From Rhizodiscina lignyota (lineage: Eukaryota; Ascomycota; Dothideomycetes; Aulographales; Rhizodiscinaceae): a DNA stretch of 64,000 bases. Location of the stretch: positions 744,001 through 808,000 of the forward strand of contig ML978123.1 in NCBI GenBank assembly GCA_010015805.1. Reading direction: 5' to 3'. Positions within the stretch are counted from its first letter, which is position 1, and each line of letters starts with the position of its first letter. Below, in pieces: positions 10,974 through 24,000 of the stretch. The notes beneath the pieces are model-generated. The model worked only from the letters and a program-made list of their open reading frames with translations. It was not told the origin of the DNA and searched no databases. The translations under genes were made by a program, and so were the position numbers.

Positions 10974-11424
10974 AGTCGAAACTGCAAAGTTTCCCATCCA
11001 TGAGCCATAGTCTCCAGGCGCGACTAGCTCTTCCTAAAGCCCTCCTATGTATATCCCGCTTCTGTTTCCTTGCTGGGCTGGGGCATAGCTTGCAACTGCT
11101 CACCTGGAGCTTACGATTGGCACCGTGAAGTGTGCCTCATAGAGCAAGCATTCTACATAGAATAATATTAATACAATGAATTATACGATGAAAAATGATG
11201 GGTTTCCGTTCTTCCTTAAATGGGCCTGAAATTGAAAGGTGCACGTGATATGATTTCTCATCCATTGAAATGAACCGAGCTTGAGCTTGAGCTTGGACAT
11301 TGGAATTTCGGTGACGACATGGCCATATAGACTTTCGATCCGCCTAAATTCAATAACGAACATTGCAATTGATCTCGCCTGAGCAAGCTGCATCTTCAAA
11401 CTCTCTGCTCAATCATCGCGCAAA
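10974..11424. other. intergenic, 451 bases
   Basis: Between ERG5 and the rhodanese gene. A short tandem repeat of the hexamer gagctt (three copies) lies near 11277-11296. Nothing else seen. Confidence 0.5.
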
Positions 11425-12054
11425 ATGGCCGCGCGAAGGGCACTCTTCCAACTCTCATCCCGCACACTCGCGATATCCGCACCAAAAGAACCAATTCGCC
11501 ATAGCTTGCGTGTCCTAGGCAAAGAAAGCACAAGATGTCTTCGCACGGCGACCATAGCAGCATGTAGAACATCCTCACAAGTTCAGAGAATTGAGCAAAG
11601 ACGATGGCACTCAACACCATCCGAAGTGCAGAAGCCAAAAGTCTACAACTTCGAAGACGTACGCTCCCCGCTCCGCCATCCCATCCCATCCCACACCCAA
11701 CTGACCCTCCCCTCCCAGATCCAATCCCTATCGTCCTCCCCCTCGCCATCCCGCATCCTCATCGACGTCCGCGAGCCCGCCGAGCTCTCCGCCTCGGGCA
11801 CCATCCCCACCGCAATCAACATCCCCGTGACGTCGCAGCCCGACGCGCTCGCCCTGCCACCAGACGAATTCTACGACCGCTTCGGGTTCGACAAGCCGTC
11901 GCCCGAGGCCGAGGTCGTGTTCTACTGCAAGGCGGGCGTGCGGAGCTCGGCGGCGGCGCAGCTCGCGCTGCAGAACGGGTATGAGAAGGTGGGGAATTAT
12001 AGGGGGAGTTGGTTGGATTGGGAGAAGCGAGGGGGGCGGAAGGAGGCGGTGTGA
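11425..12054 (+). CDS. mitochondrial rhodanese-domain sulfurtransferase
   Basis: Exons 11425-11658 and 11719-12054 give 189 residues. The first ~65 residues are Arg/Ser/Ala-rich with almost no acids (MAARRALFQLSSRTL..., ending RRWHST), a typical mitochondrial presequence. The rhodanese domain follows: YNFEDIQSL, RILIDVREPAEL, TIPTAINIPV, then the active-site loop VFYCKAGVRS with catalytic Cys and GNYRGSWLDW. It transfers sulfane sulfur through a Cys persulfide. The 60-base intron has a CTGAC branch site at 11701 and no in-frame stop, so the unspliced frame is open too (209 residues). Splicing restores the standard ED-I-Q-L spacing, which is why I prefer it. The 3' end faces the DDB1-like gene. 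Confidence 0.88.
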   Translation: MAARRALFQLSSRTLAISAPKEPIRHSLRVLGKESTRCLRTATIAACRTSSQVQRIEQRRWHSTPSEVQKPKVYNFEDVRSPLRHPIPSHTQLTLPSQIQSLSSSPSPSRILIDVREPAELSASGTIPTAINIPVTSQPDALALPPDEFYDRFGFDKPSPEAEVVFYCKAGVRSSAAAQLALQNGYEKVGNYRGSWLDWEKRGGRKEAV

Positions 12055-12388
12055 GGACGAAGAGGTACGGTGATGCGGAGTTATGGAGAGGGCGTGGGGA
12101 AGTTGAGCTCGCTTCTGGGATGGGAACATGCAGGCTTATTTCAAATGATAGACCGTCGACATGTACGATCTCGATGTACAAAGCGTACATGAGGTCGTAA
12201 ACCAGGGTGCGACACGACAGTTATTAGGCCGTTCAATGATAACGGAACCATTCATATTCTCCGTAGCAGCAACGCAATTCAGCAAGAACAGTAGTGACAT
12301 TGTGTGAGCGGCGTATATCGAACGCAGCATCCATACTTTTCAAAGACTGTTACCGAACGGTATAAACAACGCCTGATTCGCTTTTATA
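12055..12388. other. convergent intergenic, 334 bases
   Basis: Shared 3' region of the rhodanese gene and the minus-strand DDB1-like gene. No gene seen. Confidence 0.5.
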
Positions 12389-15300
12389 TTACAGCATCGG
12401 TGCCATTACCATCCTTAACCACCTCCACAACTCGCGTGCCAAGGTCTGCTGCTCATCATCCATCATGTCCTGGTCCAGTTCTAAGACAATGCCAGCCGCC
12501 CGAGCGAAATCTTCATAATCTTCCTCTGGCAATCCCTTTAAGATCTTCGTGATCGACTTCTCGCCTTTCCCTCCATCAGCGAGTAGCTTTTCCAGAAAGT
12601 CTCCATTAACATGACGTGGGTCTTGCGCTCCACCCAGCGTTCTTAGCACGTGCAAAGCATTGCCATCGAGAAGGGAGAACTGATAGACATGCCCATCAAC
12701 AGCTACGCCAACGATATCGTCTGCGAGGACGCCTTGTGGAAGCGCTGAGCCTTGTGGGCGAAGCCATGGTGGCCTCACAAGCCCACGACGTAGCCGCATG
12801 ATGGAGCGTGGAAGGTGAGCTTCGAAAAGTGTTGGGGCTGCAAGTTGGTTTGCGCGACGCGGCGGGCAGAAGAGGCCAGTAACAGACTGATTCTTGTCGG
12901 AGATGAGGATGAGGTTGGGATGAGAATCTACTCGGCCAGGTGGTGCGGAGTCAATTTGCATTGCGTCTGGATCTTGTGTTTGTATAGTGTTCGTGTGCGG
13001 TCTGTTGCAGTTCAAGTGAAGGTGATGTAGTGATTCTCGCGCCTGGGAATCTGAGAAGATCGGTTCGAGGCGCGCTGACGTTGGCCTCATATCTGTGTTT
13101 GCATGACCTGATGTAGTGGCATGCGTGCCGGCGGTCGTATTCCTTTCATTATGTCCATTCGTTCGGTCTTCAATGAATTCAAAGGCCATCAAGGAATCCT
13201 CTAAAGTTGAGACGTATACGTAAGGTGGACTGGCCGTAACTTGCAGACCGATAGACGGCAATTCGTACTTGCAGAGCCTTGCTGATCTTTGGTCACCGTT
13301 AGTTCGCCGGCACATCAGCTTGTTGTATTGTTGTTAAACTTACTTCCTGGTGGCAGCATCCATTCTCAGGATTCTCAACGCGGTCCCGGTTGTGATAGCA
13401 AAGTCTGTCTCACCTAAAGCTGCAACGCTATAAACCGGGTTAGGATATTCTGCTTTATGGACCACCCTTGTACTGATCCCTGGTCCACCGTCCGCTTCTA
13501 TTCGCCGGAGACTTAGGAAGTAAAGGACGCCAGTTGGATTGCCTTTCTCATCTTCCCTACCAGTGCCCACTAGCAGATGCACATACTTTTTCCCATCCAC
13601 AGAGATCTTCCATTCAAGTAAGCAGAATATCTTCTCATTAGGATACAGTGGAAGGGTGTAAAGATTACGCGAATCATCGTTCTCGTCAACCGGAGGCGTA
13701 TCAGCGGTGCTGATGAATTCGATTTGACCTCGGGTACATCGTTTGCCCGCCCAGTTCGGTCTCGGAATTCCCATATCTACCAAGTCTGTCCTTGTCGAAG
13801 CAACGACCATACAGTCGAGTTGTTCAAGATAGAGTAGGCGTGTTGGCGTACCTTGTTCGTGAAGCGGAAGTAAAGTTGGCACAGCTTTGGGCTGGAGATC
13901 AACAGAGGCTATGCTCAGTGTGGATCCAGATACAAGGACAGCCTTGCCCTCTAGATCGGCCCTTTCTAATAGATATGGATTGGCGATGCAGCATAAAGCC
14001 GAGATTGGAGTTCGCCGAGGGGTAGGCGAACCACGAAAGTTAGATACGACCTCATCAATGTGGAGAGTACCATTCCCCTGCAGCGTCAAACGGCAAAGTG
14101 TCGGTCCGCAGATTGCAAAGGCGGTACTGTGTGGTGAAGCACTTTCCGGGACAAGAATTACAGGAGTAATGCCAAGAGCGATGAATTGTTGATCCAAGGC
14201 AACAATTTCTGGGCCCGTAGGCGTATGATATGAGCGATAGCCATTGAATTCGGCAGTCCCATTTGCGTGTTCCATTCTCATATCTGGGGCAAGACGCACC
14301 GTGAGAATCGAACCATCTCTCATGCCACATACAAGCATGCATGTGATATCCGAGTGGGAGGATTCGGTATCGACACTCCGATGCAGCACAGTAAGTGACT
14401 CGCATATAGTCGGTGAGTTGGCGTACTCGGGTCGTGCTAATCTGTACGTCAAGCACGGCGACAACGTGTCCCGCTCGCCTCGTCTGAGCAGATGCAAGGT
14501 TCCGTCGGCTGTGCTTGCAGCTGTGTACAACGTTGCACCGAGCTCGAAAATTGCCACTGCGGTCGGCTCCGAGGAAAGAATGAACAGTTCTCCAACGGTA
14601 TCATCGGTGTTTTCCAACCCAGGCGGTATATTGGCTTGGATCTGGACTAGACACAACGCGAAGGCCGTTTCGACACGTAAAGCCGCAACAACTGTCGAGG
14701 TACTCCTTGAAATAGAGGCGCAAATGATGTGAAAAGAACCAGGAGGTCCGAGTATCACCTCGGAGAATTGTTTGAGGGTGTTGCCATCGCTGTATAGAAC
14801 TTGTAGAGAAACATCCGTGACTTGGACAATCTGTCTCCGAGGTAAAATGGCAACAGCAAGAGTTGGACGATTGAAAACCAGGCCACAATTCTCCTCGTTG
14901 AAGTCGCCTTCCAACTCATCGTCTTCTTTCGCATTTGTTGCTATCGAAAGTCGCACAAGCGTGGTTTCCTCAGCGTGAGACAAAAAGAGCAAGACATCTC
15001 TGGTCGTTTCCAGGACAGCCCAGAGTCGAATAACACCTGAGAATGATTCAATTGTCCCAGTGAATTTTGTCAATGCCTCGACACCAAGCCTCAATTCTGC
15101 GATCGCGCCATGTCGTGGACCCCTCATTGCCGTAGTATATATCGATGTGCGGCCCTCAGAGGCACCCACGCCCGACCGTTGGCCAAGTCCAGAGACAGTC
15201 ATATCAAAACTGGCAGACCAATTGTGAAGGGTTTCGACAGTCTGTGGTGTCATGGCTTCTGGGCGAGTAAGGCCATAGAGGAGATCATTAGGCCCTAGTC

Positions 15301-16637
15301 CAATTTTCAGCACTTGACCTGGACTTTCATTGCCCGTGGACACCAAGAAGAAAGGTCCCCGCAGCGTTGTATCGACCTCGCAGTAGGCAAAGGCTTGGTC
15401 AACGAATCCACCGAAAAGAGCCATCTTCCCAGACATGTCTGCTTCTCCATTTTCGAGATGGAAGTAGTAGACATATCCATCTTCTCTGACGATATGGAAA
15501 GCTTCCTTTTTCTTATCAATCCACTGCACATTGCGTACCGCTCTCGACCAAGCTGTCCACAGTGGACGACGAGAAGAGGTTGCTGGGAAAATTGGGGCTT
15601 GTTGCTGTGTATTTAGAAATTCGGTCGGACCGTAAAGGTTCAGTGAGCGTGACATAGCATCGCTGCCGATGAGGTACTCTTTTTCATACACCAAGAGGAA
15701 AGAAGGAGAGTGCTCCATAGGAATGAGTAATTGAGGTTTTTGGAAGCCTGCCAGTATTAGCTGATTGCCCTTTTGTGGGATATATTGTCATACCTGGCCC
15801 AAGAGGATGAGTATGAGAGCCACTGTGCTTGAGGGTAGGATTTTCGGCGAAATTCCAAGTGTACCACAAAATCTTCGTTCTCTGTTCGCTGGCAACAACT
15901 AGGACCAGAGCAACGTGGTCTGGGTAATCTGATCCTAGTGCAAGGAAGTCCATGCATTGGATAGTGCCTTCGACTCGCAACATGGATGCAGCCGCAATTG
16001 GGATCCATTTTGATCTTCCATGGGTATCAAGATAGACTTTGCCGAGAGCCTCGAGATCTCTCAGTTGGAACATCATTAAATTATTTTCATGTGCGGCAAC
16101 GGCGATGGCGCGGTTGTTTGGGTCCACCGCAAGCAGATGCCCAGGTGTCCTAGTAACATCACCTGGGTCGAAGAGTGGCCATATATGTTCATTAAAATCG
16201 ACACAGTTGGGATTTGTTTCATCGGCTATGAGAAATCGAAGCTCCGGCGGATCTTCCAACACAAAGACGAGAAACTGGGGTGGTGGGACATTTTCGGCGG
16301 GTTCCTTGAAGTACTCCTCTGGTACCTTTTGTGGCGGATGTCCTTCAGCTGGTTCTGGCTTTGGACCTTCTCCAATCACCGCGGCTGCTCGGATTCGTGA
16401 AGAGAAGTCGCATATCGTCCCAACATGGCGTAGGTGGCCATTCTCAGACATCTCCTTGATATGGAAAAAGTCTTCTCCAACAAAGACAACATTCTGGCAT
16501 TTCTTTCGATATAGTCTTGCTGGAAGAATCTTCTTGATGGCTGGGCTCCTGAGCAGAGATCGTGAGAGGACACCCACTTCTGGTGCAGCTTGCCGTGAGC
16601 GCTGGGGGAGATGATGATCGACATCCATACTCTCCAT
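12389..16637 (-). CDS. DDB1/Rse1/CPSF-A superfamily WD-propeller protein (MMS1_N-like)
   Basis: Minus-strand exons 16637-15794, 15747-13344 and 13286-12389 give 1381 residues in frame, the size of fungal DDB1/CPSF160-type proteins. Seen near the N-terminus: LSRSLLRSPAIKKILPARL and NVVFVGEDFFHIKEM, typical of the fungal MMS1_N-type members. Many beta-propeller-like strands follow, and the C-terminal CPSF-A-like part holds ASPPYVYVSTLEDSLMAFEF and VAVDGHVYQFSLLDG. These proteins scaffold cullin ligase, splicing or cleavage complexes; which one is not decidable here. The ATG at 16637 sits in an excellent context (accaccATGg), but the frame is open upstream to 16724 and still reads family-like (TLRLDLWVLLEPPP), so a further 5' exon is likely. 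Divergent from the Gyp8-like gene. Confidence 0.82.
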
Positions 16638-17936
16638 GGTGGTTGAGAAGCGTTCCGATAGTGGGGGAGGTTCAAGTAACACCCACAAATCAAGTCTAAG
16701 TGTCCATACGTTCCTACCGAGATTCTGGCGAAGTCAACGGCTCTCAGAGCCCAAGAGGTGAATCCTGTACAGAGAAGGCAAAGAGGTGAATGATGACTGG
16801 ATTGAACACGATGGAAAGGCCTGGTTTCAGACGTGGCTGACTTGTTGCTACCACGTCATGAGAAATCGAGAGATGTGGAGAGGCTGAGGAAACACGCCTG
16901 ACATGTTGGGACGTCCAATTTCGCGGGTCTGTCGTCCTTGGAGAGTGCAGTGATGGAGGTGAATGTGGTGAGACTCTGGCAGCAATTCTCTCAAATGTGA
17001 AGCGGCTGTGCGGCGGCCAACTCGCGGCAGTGGTGATCAAGGCATGAGTAAGGCAACAATAAGTGACTTAACGCAGTCCACCACGAGAAGCGCTGCAGCT
17101 CGCTGGAACCGGCGAGAAGCGTTCGCGAATCACGGACTCTGGCAATGCCGGAAAATCGGAGCAGATCGTTCGAGAGATTCCGCAGGTGACTGGCGTTTGC
17201 TGCACTCAGTTATAGCCTGATATAAAGGAGGGCAGGGAGCGGTGATGGATGGAGACCGGAGCAAGGCGAACTCCAGAGTCCAGCGTGCAGAGGTGACAGC
17301 TTCAGCCAACGTCTTGCGTACGGCTTGCAGCTCGCACTGCACTGCAGCGCCCGGCATCCAGTGACGACTAAGACGTGTTTGGGCCGTCCTACCGCAATTC
17401 CGAAGCTGCGGCGTGGGATATGAAGGTGATTTGACGGGGAACGGGCGCTCTCTGACCCGGAATGCTGCAGGCCGTGGCAGTCTCGAGCTAATTCGTTTTG
17501 CCTTCCTAGCCCGGGCGTGGTGCTGAGGGTCCCTTAGTCCAAAGGAGTACGTAGCAGAAGAGGCTCTCCATGCAGCCCACCACTCACTCACCTCGGCGTA
17601 TTCTGCCCTTGCCGGAGCCTGCACCTGCAGGCTGCCGCGAGCGGGTAATCTTCGGCATCTCGAGCTCCAGATCGACGCCATCGAGGTGGAAGGCAGCTCA
17701 AAAGCTCCATCCCCAACGCTGGAACTCCACTGCGTACTCCGCACGTCGAGCGAGGACTTACTGGATCCAGATTATTTCTGCATGCATGCAAGTCCAAAAC
17801 ACCTGGCCGTGTAACCACTCTCCCACCCTCTCGCCTTCCCCGAACCTAATTGCGTATCCCACTCCCTCCGTTTGACGTCTCGTCAGAAGCGCCTGCGAGC
17901 AGACTATGGAGCCGCGTTCACATACAACGTGGCTAT
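16638..17936. other. divergent promoter region
   Basis: About 1.3 kb between the DDB1-like gene and the Gyp8-like gene, including possible 5' UTRs and perhaps a small missed first exon of the DDB1-like gene. A GC-rich 204-codon minus ORF at 17130-17744 lacks any domain features. Confidence 0.45.
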
Positions 17937-19417
17937 ATGGATCGTCGTTCTTCTAGTTCCAGCTCCTACGCAAGCTCCCTTCGAGCACACTTTCGTTCCG
18001 AACCGAGCGAAAAGACGCCCCTCAATGGGCACACTCCATCATGGACGTCGGAGCGTCTGCCAGAGGCTCAGCAGCAGAAGGTGATGCAGATTCTGCAGGC
18101 CTGCAAGGACAGAAATATTGCAGCTCTAGCCTCGCTTGCCGCCAGTCGCGATGGTTTCGTAGAGGACGAGGTCCGCCGGACAGCATGTATGTCATACCGA
18201 TCCTTCACGTCGCTTGTGTTACCTGGAAACAGGTCCGCTTTTTGGCTTGCACGCCTTCCATTGGCCTGGTACTATGGCTGCAGCAGAGGTCAGAGCTGAT
18301 GATGTTTCGTTCCAGGGCCCGTTCTGATGGGTTGTGACGACTCCAACGCCGATGCAAAGGCAGACTGGAAAACATTGCCCACTCATCGGGACGAGGATCA
18401 AGTCAAGCTGGACGTCAACAGATCGTTTGTGTATTACCCAAGCGGCGAGTCGGAAAAGCAACTCGAGCAACGTAAAGAGGACCTGTCTGACTTAATTACG
18501 GAGACGCTAAGGAGACACCCAATCTTGTGCTACTTCCAAGGCTATCATGACATTGTCCAAGTCTTCCTACTCGTCCTGGGACGAGAGCGTGCAGTGTCTG
18601 CCATTGCACGGCTGTCATTGCTTCGTATCCGCGACTTCATGCTTCCAGCGCTGTCGCCAGCCATGCCTCATCTTTATCTCCTTCCAGCGATTATCTACGT
18701 GGCCGATCCGCTCCTCTGCAGGCACATATCTGGAACACAGCCGTATTTTGCGCTTGCAGCGACTCTGACCTTATATGCTCATGACATCCAAGAGTATGGG
18801 GATATTGCTCGGCTGTTTGACTTTCTCCTTGCCAGAGAAGCTGTCGTCTCCGTGTATCTGTACGCAGTGGTATGGCTCCATTGAACTGCGCGTGTAGGCG
18901 TGTCCAGTAACTTCAATTTTAGATTATACTCGCACGCAAGGAGGAACTACTGGAGATTCCCACCGACGAGCCAGAAATGCTGCACTTCACACTCTCCAAA
19001 CTCCCTCAGCCCCTTGACCTTGAAAGTCTCATCGAACAAACGACCTACCTTTTTGCAAATCATCCCCCCGAATCTCTCCCTTTTCGAGCTTGGCGACGCA
19101 TATCTGGAAACAGCGTCCTCAAGACCACACGTGATCCAACCGCACTCTCCAGGCAAACAATAAAAGATGGAGAAAGATTATTTGCTAAACAAGCTGGTGA
19201 ATTGCGGCGTCAACAGATGGTTGAAGCCGCGACGAAAGAGATGAAGAGACGATTGTGGACATACAGGCGCCCAGTGGTGCTCACCGCGGCTGTAGCTGTC
19301 GGCTTTCTGGCATGGTACATTGGAAGTAAAGGGCCGTCTGGGACCGCTGGGAAGTTGATGGGTGCTTCTGCCAGACTCTTTGGGGAATTTTCCAAGATTT
19401 TAGGATGGTTATGGTAA
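17937..19417 (+). CDS. Rab GTPase-activating TBC protein, Gyp8/TBC1D20-like
   Basis: Exons 17937-18186, 18316-18869 and 18923-19417 give 432 residues. The TBC domain has the two catalytic fingers: Arg in KLDVNRSFVYYP (~117) and Gln in YFQGYHDIVQVF (~157). The block EIPTDEPEMLHFTLSKLP is characteristic of the Gyp8/TBC1D20 branch. A C-terminal hydrophobic segment (VVLTAAVAVGFLAWYIGS, ~385-402) predicts a tail-anchored ER protein, as in TBC1D20 and Gyp8, which stimulate GTP hydrolysis on Ypt1/Rab1. Intron 1 (129 bases) was set by restoring RRTAWPVLMG; intron 2 is 53 bases with phase 0. The ATG at 17937 begins a Ser-rich leader; an in-frame ATG at 17850 is possible but less likely. Confidence 0.9.
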
Positions 19418-19775
19418 GGTTTAGACAAAAGTCGGCAATTCCAACTGAAGGAGCCACATAGAAGGCGCATTGGAAGTCCATCGATACCCGGGCAAATTAT
19501 ATTTTGAAATACAGGAGATCTCTCACGATGATAACTTTCAACACCTACCGTTCATATTGGTATCTCGTTTCTTTCGTTGGAGTCTTGATTTACCAACGGT
19601 GAAGTTGGCCTTCCATATTTCAACGGTTATCAGCTCCATCATCAGACCTACAGTAGTATTTCGCACCTTCCTACATATACCCCTCTCCCCTCTCATTTTC
19701 CCAATCGCACCTTCATCACCTCAAACAGATTTCAAACCAATTCGGGAGCCACTGCCAATCCAGCATCGCGCAAAG
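19418..19775. other. intergenic, 358 bases
   Basis: Pyrimidine-rich near 19660-19740, fitting a promoter or 5' UTR of the next gene. No gene seen. Confidence 0.45.
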
Positions 19776-20710
19776 ATGGAGATCATCAACTCAGCCTTCA
19801 AGGAGGTTGTGCCTGCTGGTGACTTTCAGTAAGCCACCTTACTTCTTTGATTTGAGTTTGTTCGTTATTTGAGTGGATTCTAATTTCGGTGTAGCAAAGT
19901 GAGCGGCTGGACAGCTGTCAACGCCTTTCGCTACAACTTAAACTCGATGAACGAAGCTATTACTAGAAGGCATGTCATCCTCAGAATGACGACATTCATC
20001 ATCAACAACACTAAGATGCTAACCACACCAGCTTATTAGAACGATAGGAACATCGACTCCGAATAGCTCCGGTGTTTGCCGCGGCCTCCCAACTCCTTTT
20101 GAGAGCGGGCCCGGCGACCAGCATCTAATGCAACAGGGAAAACGGGCGAAGAAAAAGGCTCGCTCAACTGTCAACAGACCAGCCTGCAACGCAACAAAGA
20201 AACGAAAGAGGGCGTCAGTCTCACCCACCAATCCGGAACCAGTCATGAAGCGAACCAAGTGAGCTTACACATATGCACATCAATGAGGTTAGAGCTAATA
20301 CGCGTAGGCACTCGTCTTCTCCTATGTCACCGCCAACGCTTTCTAGTCCTCTGGATCGGTCCGCAATGTCTTCCTGGGTGAACGAGCAAACACGCAACAG
20401 ATCTACGCCGATCAGTGACCTCCTAGCAACCACCCTCTCTGATATTGACGAAAAAAACAAGAGACTTGCTCGAAGTTCCAACGAGCGCACAGGGGAAGAG
20501 CAAACTTTATCTAGTGCTGGAGCTACAATAAGTTCTCGCACTACATGGTCTTCGTTCGCGACGCCAAAGGAGAGCAACACGTCTTGGACCAGCCCCCAGA
20601 TCGATAACGCTTGGGCTAGAGTGAATGAAGCCAGCACAGCTATTACCCAAGCGGCTCGAGAGATGAAGAGATCTGCGAAGAAAATCAACGCACGAAACGC
20701 CAAAGCATGA
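19776..20710 (+). CDS. hypothetical basic nuclear-type protein (253 aa)
   Basis: Exons 19776-19828, 19895-19973, 20032-20258 and 20308-20710 close in frame to 253 residues; the three introns are 66, 58 and 49 bases. I do not recognise a family. The N-terminus reads KVSGWTAVNAFRYNLNSMNEAI. The middle has two strongly basic clusters (GKRAKKKARS and TKKRKRAS) that look like nuclear localisation signals. The rest is Ser/Thr/Pro-rich, probably disordered, with a Lys-rich end (REMKRSAKKINARNAKA). It follows the Gyp8-like gene on the same strand and converges with niiA. A nuclear location is inference. Intron 2 uses a plain gtcatc donor; a nearby gcatgt alternative would break the frame. Confidence 0.62.
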
Positions 20711-21012
20711 AGCCTTTTGAGTTGTGATCGAAGCTAGAGAGTATGCTCTGGGAAGTTCACAGGAGCCATTGGAAACACAAACCTCTCGAGACATAAGCAT
20801 GCATTAAGCTTCGAGGTGCTTCTCTCATGCTGTCTTTATCGCATATTCAAATATTCTTTTCTTTTTGGCATGGGATATCTGCTCGTTTTGTATTGTTACG
20901 GGATGGGGTTTAGTGGTTTGTTTCAGGGCAATTGGATACCGTCTACGAGTCGATTTTGGTTCGCTCCTAAGAATGGAATCTCTACTCTACTCTACTTTAT
21001 ATTCTACAATAT
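20711..21012. other. convergent intergenic, 302 bases
   Basis: Shared 3' region with niiA. Contains a short ctact repeat near 20980-20998. No gene seen. Confidence 0.45.
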
Positions 21013-24000
21013 CTACCAATCGATGCCGTTTGCGCCTCTCTCCCCGCCTGCCAGAATCATCTTCGCCGTTGCTATCTCACCCTTTCCACCCTCAAAATGA
21101 CTCGCTTGCAGCCCTTTCCTGCCCTTCATCCGCTCCAGCTTCTTATCCAACTTCTCAAATGGATCGGTCGTCTCTGCCTTCTTTATCTTCCACTTCTCCG
21201 TGCCCAGCACCGAGTCCAATTCCTCGACTGGCGGGAGTTTGACGTACACCCAGCCATCATCCCTCTCCTCCACCGGAAACGTCGCAATGTTGACCTGGTC
21301 GTCGTTCCCGCACTTTCCTGCGCTCTCGCCTCCAAGTTCATAGTTGCGCTTGTGGTACGGACAGCTGACCCAGAGTTTATTGTTCGCGAGGTCCTCTCCG
21401 ATCAAGCCGTCGGCGAGTACGAAGGCACGCTTGTGCGGACACATCTGCTGGGTGCAGTAATACTTGCCGCGAACCTTGAAGACGGCTAGCTGCGTGTCGC
21501 CGCGCTTGATAGCCTGGCTATCGCCTGTTGCGACGTCTCGGAACAGGTCGGCTTTGACCATGGGCTGCCACGTCAAATTACTCCACTTGGTACCACGGAA
21601 GTCCTCTTTAACTGACTCCTTGGGCCAGTACGACGGCCGTGCCTGGCCGCGCTCAACGGTCGGTTCGATTGTGTCGACAATGTTATCGTCAGTGTTGGCA
21701 AATTGATTGAAGAGTTTCCGACGCTCCGGATCCTTGATGACTTCAGTCCATTCGCAGAAATATGATCCAACAAGCTCCTCCATCTGCTTTTCCAACTCCG
21801 CGCAGATACCGAGCTTATCCTCTAAGATCACTTCGCGCAGATATTTTATGCCGCCCGGCAAGTTCTCGACCCATCTGGCCGTTCTCTGTAGTTTATCTGC
21901 GGTGCGAATGTAGAAGCTGAGATATCTGTCCAGTATGGGAATGACGTCGTCTGGCGGTACGTCCTTGGCCAGCAGTTCCGAATGTCGGGGTTTTGCACCA
22001 CCATTACCACCCACAAAAATGTTGAAGCCCTTCTCTGTCGCGATAAGGCCGAAGTCCTTATTTTGTGCTTCGGCGCACTCACGAACGCAGCCAGATACAC
22101 CACCCTTGATCTTGTGCGGGCCTCGGATGGACTTGTATCGTTCCTCCAGCCGAACGGCCATGCCCACGGAATCGCCAATGCCAAACCGACACCATGTGGT
22201 TCCCACACACGACTTGACTGTGCGAAGAGACTTTGCATATGCATGACCAGACTCCATCCCTCCCTCAATGAGCTCGGTCCAGATTGCAATAAGATCCTGT
22301 TTCCTAGCTCCGAACATGTCGATTCTCTGCCCACCAGTGATCTTTGTATAGAGGCCGTACTTCTTCGCGACAGTACCGATGATGATCAGCTTCTCAGGGG
22401 TAATCTCGCCGCCTGCAACCCTGGGAATGACTGAAAAGGTACCGTTGCGTTGAATGTTTGCTAAGAATTTGTCGTTCGTGTCCTGCAACCCTCTTCGGCC
22501 CCCGCCGATAATGTGCTTGTTGAAAAGCGATGCGATGATAGATCCAATTGCTGGCTTACACGCCTCGCAGCCCAAGGACTGGGGGTCCTTGCCGCATTCC
22601 TTCATGATATCTGGGAAGGACTGTAATTTTTTGACATAAATGATGTTGAATAGATCGGCTCGTGAATACTCGAAATGGGGGCAGAGGTGATTTTTTACCT
22701 CCTGTCCCATGGACGCCATGGCCTTGTTGAAGATGGTCGTGACCAGCGGCATGCAGCCTCCACAACCAGTACCAGCCTTTGTGCAGGCCTTGACGTCGCC
22801 AATGCTCTTGCATGTACCATCTTTTATGGATTTGACTACATCGCCCTTATTGACATTGTGGCACGAGCAAATTTGCGTATCATCGGCGCTGATTGATAAT
22901 TAGAGAAGTCCCCAAATCGGAAAGAAGAGTACTCACAGGTCATCCGCATCATCATCTTTCGATGCACCAACAATAAGTTCGCTTGGAGGGATTTCCAGAG
23001 GTTTCTGGTTCTTCACCAGTGGTACCAGTTTGATGTAATCTTTCGTATCGCCAATCATCATGCCTCCAAGCAAGTATTTGCCATCCATCGTGAAGAGGTA
23101 CTTCTTGTATACTTGTGAAAACGGGTCTTTGTAAGTCAACGCCTTGACAGGAGGAGGTGGCGGTCCATCTGTCAGCGATTTGACACGCTCTTTCGCCTCG
23201 ATGATGCCCTCCTTCTTCCCGCCGTGTCTCTTTGTAGGCAGTTCTTTCGGTCCGTCCCTATCTGCGAAAAAGTCGCCAAAGCTCGCAACCTCAACGCCGA
23301 GCAATTTCAACTTCGTGCTAAGATCAGGCCGTTTAAATGTCCGCGGAGAGTGTGCTTTAGCTTGCGTGAGATTGAAGGCTAAGACGTCCGCCATCTCTAC
23401 ACCTGGTGCGATCAGGCCAAACGTTTGATTCTCCCAGCTTGCGCATTCTCCGATTGCGTAGATGTCGGGAATAGACGTAGACAAATCGGTCTGTACTACA
23501 ATGCCACCACCTCGATCGGCACATTTGATGCCGGCTTTGCGCGCCAGGTCATCGCGAGGTCTTATACCAATCTGCAAGCATGAGCGAAAAGCCAATTGAC
23601 TTGTCGTCGAGATCGACTTACCGCAAAGCAGATGCAACTGCAGTCCATTTCTTCGCCATCCTCAAACTTTACACCAATCACGTTGTTATCCGCGTCCGTA
23701 TGGACCTTCCCAACTCGCTTGCTGAGAAGAACTTCCAGTCCCAGTGCTTGGACCTGCTCCACAACCATGCCACCAGCATCACCATCAAGCTGTCTTGACA
23801 GCACCCAACGATTCCGTTCTATCAACTTTACTTTGCTGAATTGCTCAAGGTCCATCATGGCTTTCGCCGCTTCTAGGCCTAGCAAACCTCCGCCCACTAC
23901 CGCGCCCGTAGTGCCTTTCTTCGTTGCCGCAAAGTCGATGAGGTTCTGTAGATCGTTGATTGTTCGATATACGAAGACGCCTTTTGCATCGTGGCCTGGT

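Noticed and set aside
17130-17744. 204-codon minus-strand ORF between the DDB1-like and Gyp8-like genes
   Set aside because: GC-rich, Arg/Ser/Pro-heavy translation with no domain; lies in a divergent promoter region.
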